Made by a program: the position numbers and the translations under genes. Source: AP-15 sp963716115 (GTDB lineage Bacteria > Pseudomonadota > Alphaproteobacteria > ATCC43930 > CGMCC-115725). Taken from it: a stretch of DNA of 64,000 bases. The notes beneath the pieces were generated by a model. That model did not search any database. It was given only the letters and a program-made list of their open reading frames with translations, and was not told the origin of the DNA. Below are positions 61,129-64,000 of this stretch, piece by piece; positions within the stretch are counted from its first letter, which is position 1, and every line of letters starts with the position of its first letter. Location: contig CAVQSZ010000017.1 in assembly GCA_963716115.1 (NCBI GenBank), positions 186,001-250,000 of the forward strand, written 5' to 3'.

Positions 61129-62466
61129 ATGAGCGTCATGCAATCGGCGCGCGAGGGGTCGGGGGGCGCAGCGGCGCTGCTCGCCTCGCGGCGCTTCGGG
61201 CCGCTGTTCTGGGCGCAGTTTCTGTCGGCCTTCAACGACAATGCGCTGAAGAACGCGCTGGTGTTGATGATCGCCTACGGAAACGACGCCGGATCGGCGG
61301 TTTCGGCCCAAATCCTGATCCCGCTGGCCGGCGGGATTTTCATCCTGCCGTTCTTTCTGTGCTCGGCGACGGCGGGCCAGATCGCCGACCAGCACGACAA
61401 GGCCGGGCTGATCCGCCTGATCAAGCTTTGCGAGATCGCGCTGATGGCGGTCGCCGCGGCGGGCGTCGTCGCCGGCAGCGCCGCCGCGCTCCTGGCGCTG
61501 CTTGGCCTGATGGGGGTCGCCTCCGCGTTTTTCGGGCCGCTCAAATACGCAATCCTGCCGGACCTCCTCGCGCCGCACGAGCTGCTGCTCGGCAATGCGC
61601 TGGTCGAAGCCGGCACGTTTCTGGCGATCCTGCTCGGCACGATCGCCGGAGTCCTGATCGCCGGCCGCCATGGCGCGGCGCTGGTTGCGGCGCTGATCGT
61701 CGCGGTGGCGCTGGCCGCCTGGACCGCGAGCCTGGCGATCCCGGCCACCGGGGCCGCCGCTTCGCGCAGCCGGGTGCGGTGGAACCTCTTCGCCGCCACC
61801 GCGCGCCTCGTCCGGGAGGCGGCCGGCGAGCCGACGCCGTTCCGCGCGATCCTCGGGATTTCTTGGTTCTGGCTCGCGGGGGCCGTCTATCTCTCGCAGT
61901 TCCCGGGCTATGTCCGCTACACCCTCGGCGCCGAGGAGGCGGTGGTGACCCTGCTCCTGACGGTGTTTTCGGTCGGCATCGGGGTCGGCTCGCTGCTGTG
62001 CAACCGGCTGCTCGGCGGCCGGGTCAGCGCCGGCACGGTCCCTTGGGGGGCGCTCGGCATCGGGCTGTTCTCGATCGATCTGTGGCTCGCGAGCCCGGTG
62101 GCGGCGGGCGGCGGCGCGCTCGTCGGGCTCGGCGCGTTTCTGGCGGCGCCGGCGCATTGGCGCATCCTCGCCGACCTCCTCGGGATCGCGGTCTGCGGCG
62201 GGGTCTTCATCGTGCCGCTCTACGCGATCCTGCAGACCGCGAGCGAGCGCGCCCGGCGGGCCCGCGCGATCGCAGCCAACAATGTGGTCAACGCCGCGGC
62301 GATGGTCGCCTCGGCGCTCTTGGTGATGGCGCTGATCGCCGCCGGGGTCGAGGTCCCGGCCCTCTTTTTGCTGACCGGCGGCAGCGCGCTCGCGGTCGCC
62401 GCGATCTTCCGGCGCCTGGCGCCGGGCCTGGCACCCGAGGCCCGCGACAACGCCGCTCAGCGCTGA
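61129..62466 (+). CDS. LplT-like MFS lysophospholipid transporter
   Basis: A 445-residue inner-membrane MFS carrier. The start FGPLFWAQFLSAFNDNALKNALVLM is the LplT signature, and LPFFLCSATAGQIADQHDKA is the MFS loop motif. LplT flips lysophosphatidylethanolamine for re-acylation by Aas; here no acyltransferase gene is fused or adjacent, so the activity is inferred. Its end overlaps the convergent DUF218 gene by 10 bp. About 12 membrane segments are predicted by eye. Confidence 0.85.
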   Translation: MSVMQSAREGSGGAAALLASRRFGPLFWAQFLSAFNDNALKNALVLMIAYGNDAGSAVSAQILIPLAGGIFILPFFLCSATAGQIADQHDKAGLIRLIKLCEIALMAVAAAGVVAGSAAALLALLGLMGVASAFFGPLKYAILPDLLAPHELLLGNALVEAGTFLAILLGTIAGVLIAGRHGAALVAALIVAVALAAWTASLAIPATGAAASRSRVRWNLFAATARLVREAAGEPTPFRAILGISWFWLAGAVYLSQFPGYVRYTLGAEEAVVTLLLTVFSVGIGVGSLLCNRLLGGRVSAGTVPWGALGIGLFSIDLWLASPVAAGGGALVGLGAFLAAPAHWRILADLLGIAVCGGVFIVPLYAILQTASERARRARAIAANNVVNAAAMVASALLVMALIAAGVEVPALFLLTGGSALAVAAIFRRLAPGLAPEARDNAAQR

Positions 62467-62903
62467 AGGAGCGCTCGGGCGAGGCTCCAGGGCAGCGCGG
62501 CGAGCTCGCGGAAAGCGGCCCCGATCTCGCGCGGCGTCGAGCTCGGCGGCGGCGCCGCCCGGCCGGCGAGGCGCAGGCCGGCCAGCCGGAACAGCAGCGC
62601 CGCCCGCGGCAGGTGGGTCCGGTCGCTGACCAGGATGATCGAGCGCAGCCCGCGCGAGAAGAGCAGGCGGGCGGCTTCGCGCGCGTTCTCGACCGTGTCG
62701 CGCGAGTTGGGCTCGAGCAGCAGCGCCGACAGCGGCGCGCCGCGGGCGCGCGCGATGTCGCGCATCAATTCGGCTTCGGGGACGGGGCCCTCGCCGCCGC
62801 CGCAGAGCAGCAGCAACGGGGCCGCGCCCGCCCGGAAGAGCGCGACGCCGCGCTCGACCCGGCGGGTCAGCCGCGCCGAGGGCGCGCAGCCGAGGACGAC
62901 CAC
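62457..62903 (-). CDS. DUF218 (YdcF/SanA/ElyC-like) protein
   Basis: A roughly 148-residue protein with VVVLGCAPSARLTRRVERGV (the DUF218 start), LLLCGGGEGPVPEAELMRDIA, LLEPNSRDTVENAREAARLL and IILVSDRTHLPRAALLFR. DUF218 members sit at the inner membrane and affect envelope integrity; the fold resembles a nucleotide-binding domain. The GTG at 62903 is the nearest plausible start, close to the domain start and 26 bp after the prfB stop; the frame remains open upstream within prfB, so the start is unsure. No membrane segment is visible. Confidence 0.7.
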   Translation of the reverse strand: MVVLGCAPSARLTRRVERGVALFRAGAAPLLLLCGGGEGPVPEAELMRDIARARGAPLSALLLEPNSRDTVENAREAARLLFSRGLRSIILVSDRTHLPRAALLFRLAGLRLAGRAAPPPSSTPREIGAAFRELAALPWSLARALLQR

Positions 62904-62928
62904 CGCATCGGCCGATGAGGCCGGGCGG

Positions 62929-64000
62929 TCAGGCGTTGCCGGCGATCGCGTCGGCGCCCTCGATGCGGGCGGCGAGCGCGGCGGCGAGGAAACGGTCGAG
63001 GTCGCCGTCGAGCACCGCCGCCGGTGTTCGAGGTCTCGACCCCGGTGCGCAGATCCTTGACCATCTGATAGGGCTGCAGCACGTAGGAGCGGATCTGGTG
63101 GCCCCAGCCGATATCGGTCTTGGTCGCGTTCATCGCGTCGGTCGCGGCCTCGCGGCGCGCCAATTCGGCCTCGTAGAGGCGGGCGCGCAGCATCGCAAAG
63201 GCGTGGGCGCGGTTCTGGTGCTGCGAGCGCTCGCTCTGGCACTGCACGACGATGCCGCTTGGGTTATGGGTGATGCGCACCGCGCTGTCGGTCTTGTTGA
63301 CGTGCTGGCCGCCGGCCCCCGATGAGCGGTAGGTGTCGATGCGCAGATCCTTGTCGTTGATCTCGATCTCGATCTTGTCGTCGACCACCGGATAGACCCA
63401 GACCGAAGCGAAGCTGGTATGCCGCCGCGCGGCCGAATCGAACGGCGAGATGCGCACCAGCCGATGCACGCCGCTTTCGGTCTTCAGCCAGCCATAGGCC
63501 GTCGGGGCCGCGGACCACGATCGTCGCCGATTTGAGCCCGGCCTCCTCGCCGCCGCTCTCCTCGATCCACTCGGCCTTGTAGCCGTGCGCCTCGGCCCAG
63601 CGCACATACATCCGCAGCAGCATCTCGGCCCAATCCTGCGCCTCGGTGCCGCCGGCCCCGGCATGGACCTCGAGATAGCAGTCGTTGCCGTCGGCCTCGC
63701 CCGACAGCAGGCTTTCGAGCTCGCGCCGCGCCGCCTCGGCGCGCAGCTTGTCGAGCGCCGCCTCGGCCTCGGCGACGATTGCGGGCTCGCCCTCGGCCTC
63801 GCCCAATTCGATCAGCTCGAGCGCCTCGTCGACCTCGCGCTCGATCCGCCGGTAGCCGCCGATCGCGTGGTCGAGCCGGGTGCGCTCGCGCAGCAGGGTC
63901 TGCGCCGCCGCGGGATCGTCCCACAGCTTGGGGTTCTCGGCCGCCGCGTTCAGCTCGGCGAGGCGCCGTGTCGCGGGGTCCCAGTCAAAGATGCCTCCTC
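62929..64000 (-). CDS. prfB: peptide chain release factor RF2 (partial), programmed frameshift plus two probable errors
   Basis: Terminates translation at UGA and UAA. The visible part (from just after the programmed frameshift) has the SPF stop-recognition tripeptide in RLVRISPFDS, the GGQ hydrolysis motif in SSGAGGQHVNKTDSAVR and the end DIGWGHQIRSYVLQPYQMVK. The true start lies beyond the window. Besides the normal +1 shift at 63984-63990, the frame is broken near 63497 (extra G; correction restores GPDAYGWLKTESGVHRL) and near 63020 (extra G; restores NTGAVLDGDLDRFLAAALAAR). RF2 is essential, so these two breaks are almost certainly errors. Stop at 62929-62931. Confidence 0.95.
63984..63999 (-). 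promoter_or_regulatory. prfB programmed +1 frameshift signal
   Basis: Reading the minus strand: AGGAGG (63999-63994), CAT, CTT TGA C. This matches the E. coli site AGGGGG-TAT-CTT-TGA-C: a Shine-Dalgarno-like stimulator, exactly 3 nt before the slippery CTT, then an in-frame UGA followed by C. After the shift the frame reads GAC TGG GAC CCC. Because RF2 itself reads the UGA, low RF2 favours the shift and raises its own synthesis. Confidence 0.93.

Overview
The window is high-GC, gene-dense DNA (about 70% G+C by eye) with strong third-position GC bias, ATGA/GTGA gene overlaps and many alphaproteobacterial markers. The clearest marker is the block ptsI-ptsH-EIIA(Man)-rapZ-short hprK-chvG-chvI next to pckA (47.9-57.0 kb). 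The rest is catabolic and redox genes, Tat-exported proteins and several families of small palindromic repeats. This fits a free-living soil or aquatic alphaproteobacterium, perhaps of the Rhodospirillales or Hyphomicrobiales; no 16S gene is present to place it further. I saw no phage, transposase, CRISPR array or replication origin.

Layout. 0-3 kb: end of a probable flavin oxidoreductase, a phosphopantetheinyl transferase, a peroxiredoxin, a ketopantoate-reductase-like protein and a VOC protein. 3.2-8.1 kb: a defence/stability patch with three toxin-antitoxin pairs (HepT-MntA, HigB-HigA, VapC-VapB) around an acyl-CoA synthetase and a short mannonate-dehydratase-like protein. 8.1-19.8 kb: a long minus-strand catabolic run holding gamma-glutamyltransferase, a flavoprotein hydroxylase, a gentisate-dioxygenase-like bicupin, a DapA-like lyase, a MoaD-like protein and a molybdenum hydroxylase (FAD, 2Fe-2S and two tandem paralogous large subunits). 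20-26 kb: ArfB, an SnoaL-like exported protein, an MFS transporter, a decayed GNAT gene and an aconitase-X/CoA-transferase operon. 26-32.5 kb: envelope proteins, ArsC, uronate dehydrogenase, a small HTH protein, a DMT transporter, an HpaI aldolase and a CurA-like reductase. 32.6-35.4 kb: a translationally coupled Rieske oxygenase/glutamine-synthetase-like pair, the most novel-looking unit. 35.8-44.8 kb: an orphan conserved protein, an anion permease, acetyltransferase, beta-helix protein, tRNA-Ser(GGA), AKR, RsmD, amine oxidase, an RluB-type synthase and a class I amidase. 45.4-47.7 kb: three exported proteins including an OmpA-domain protein. 47.9-58.6 kb: the regulatory PTS, ChvG/ChvI, PckA and GlpX, which together link envelope/acid sensing and carbon-nitrogen signalling to gluconeogenesis. 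58.7-64 kb: RecJ, a Tyr-rich exported protein, an LplT-like transporter, a DUF218 protein and RF2 (prfB) with its programmed frameshift signal.

Caution. At least eleven genes, including the core genes ptsH and prfB, are broken by single-base indels. At six sites the frame is restored by reading CTTG/CAAG as CTG/CAG. I treat most of these as likely consensus-sequence errors and describe the proteins as they read after correction. The GNAT gene at 22.5-23.1 kb is different: it has several indels plus a copied fragment of its neighbour and looks like real decay or rearrangement.
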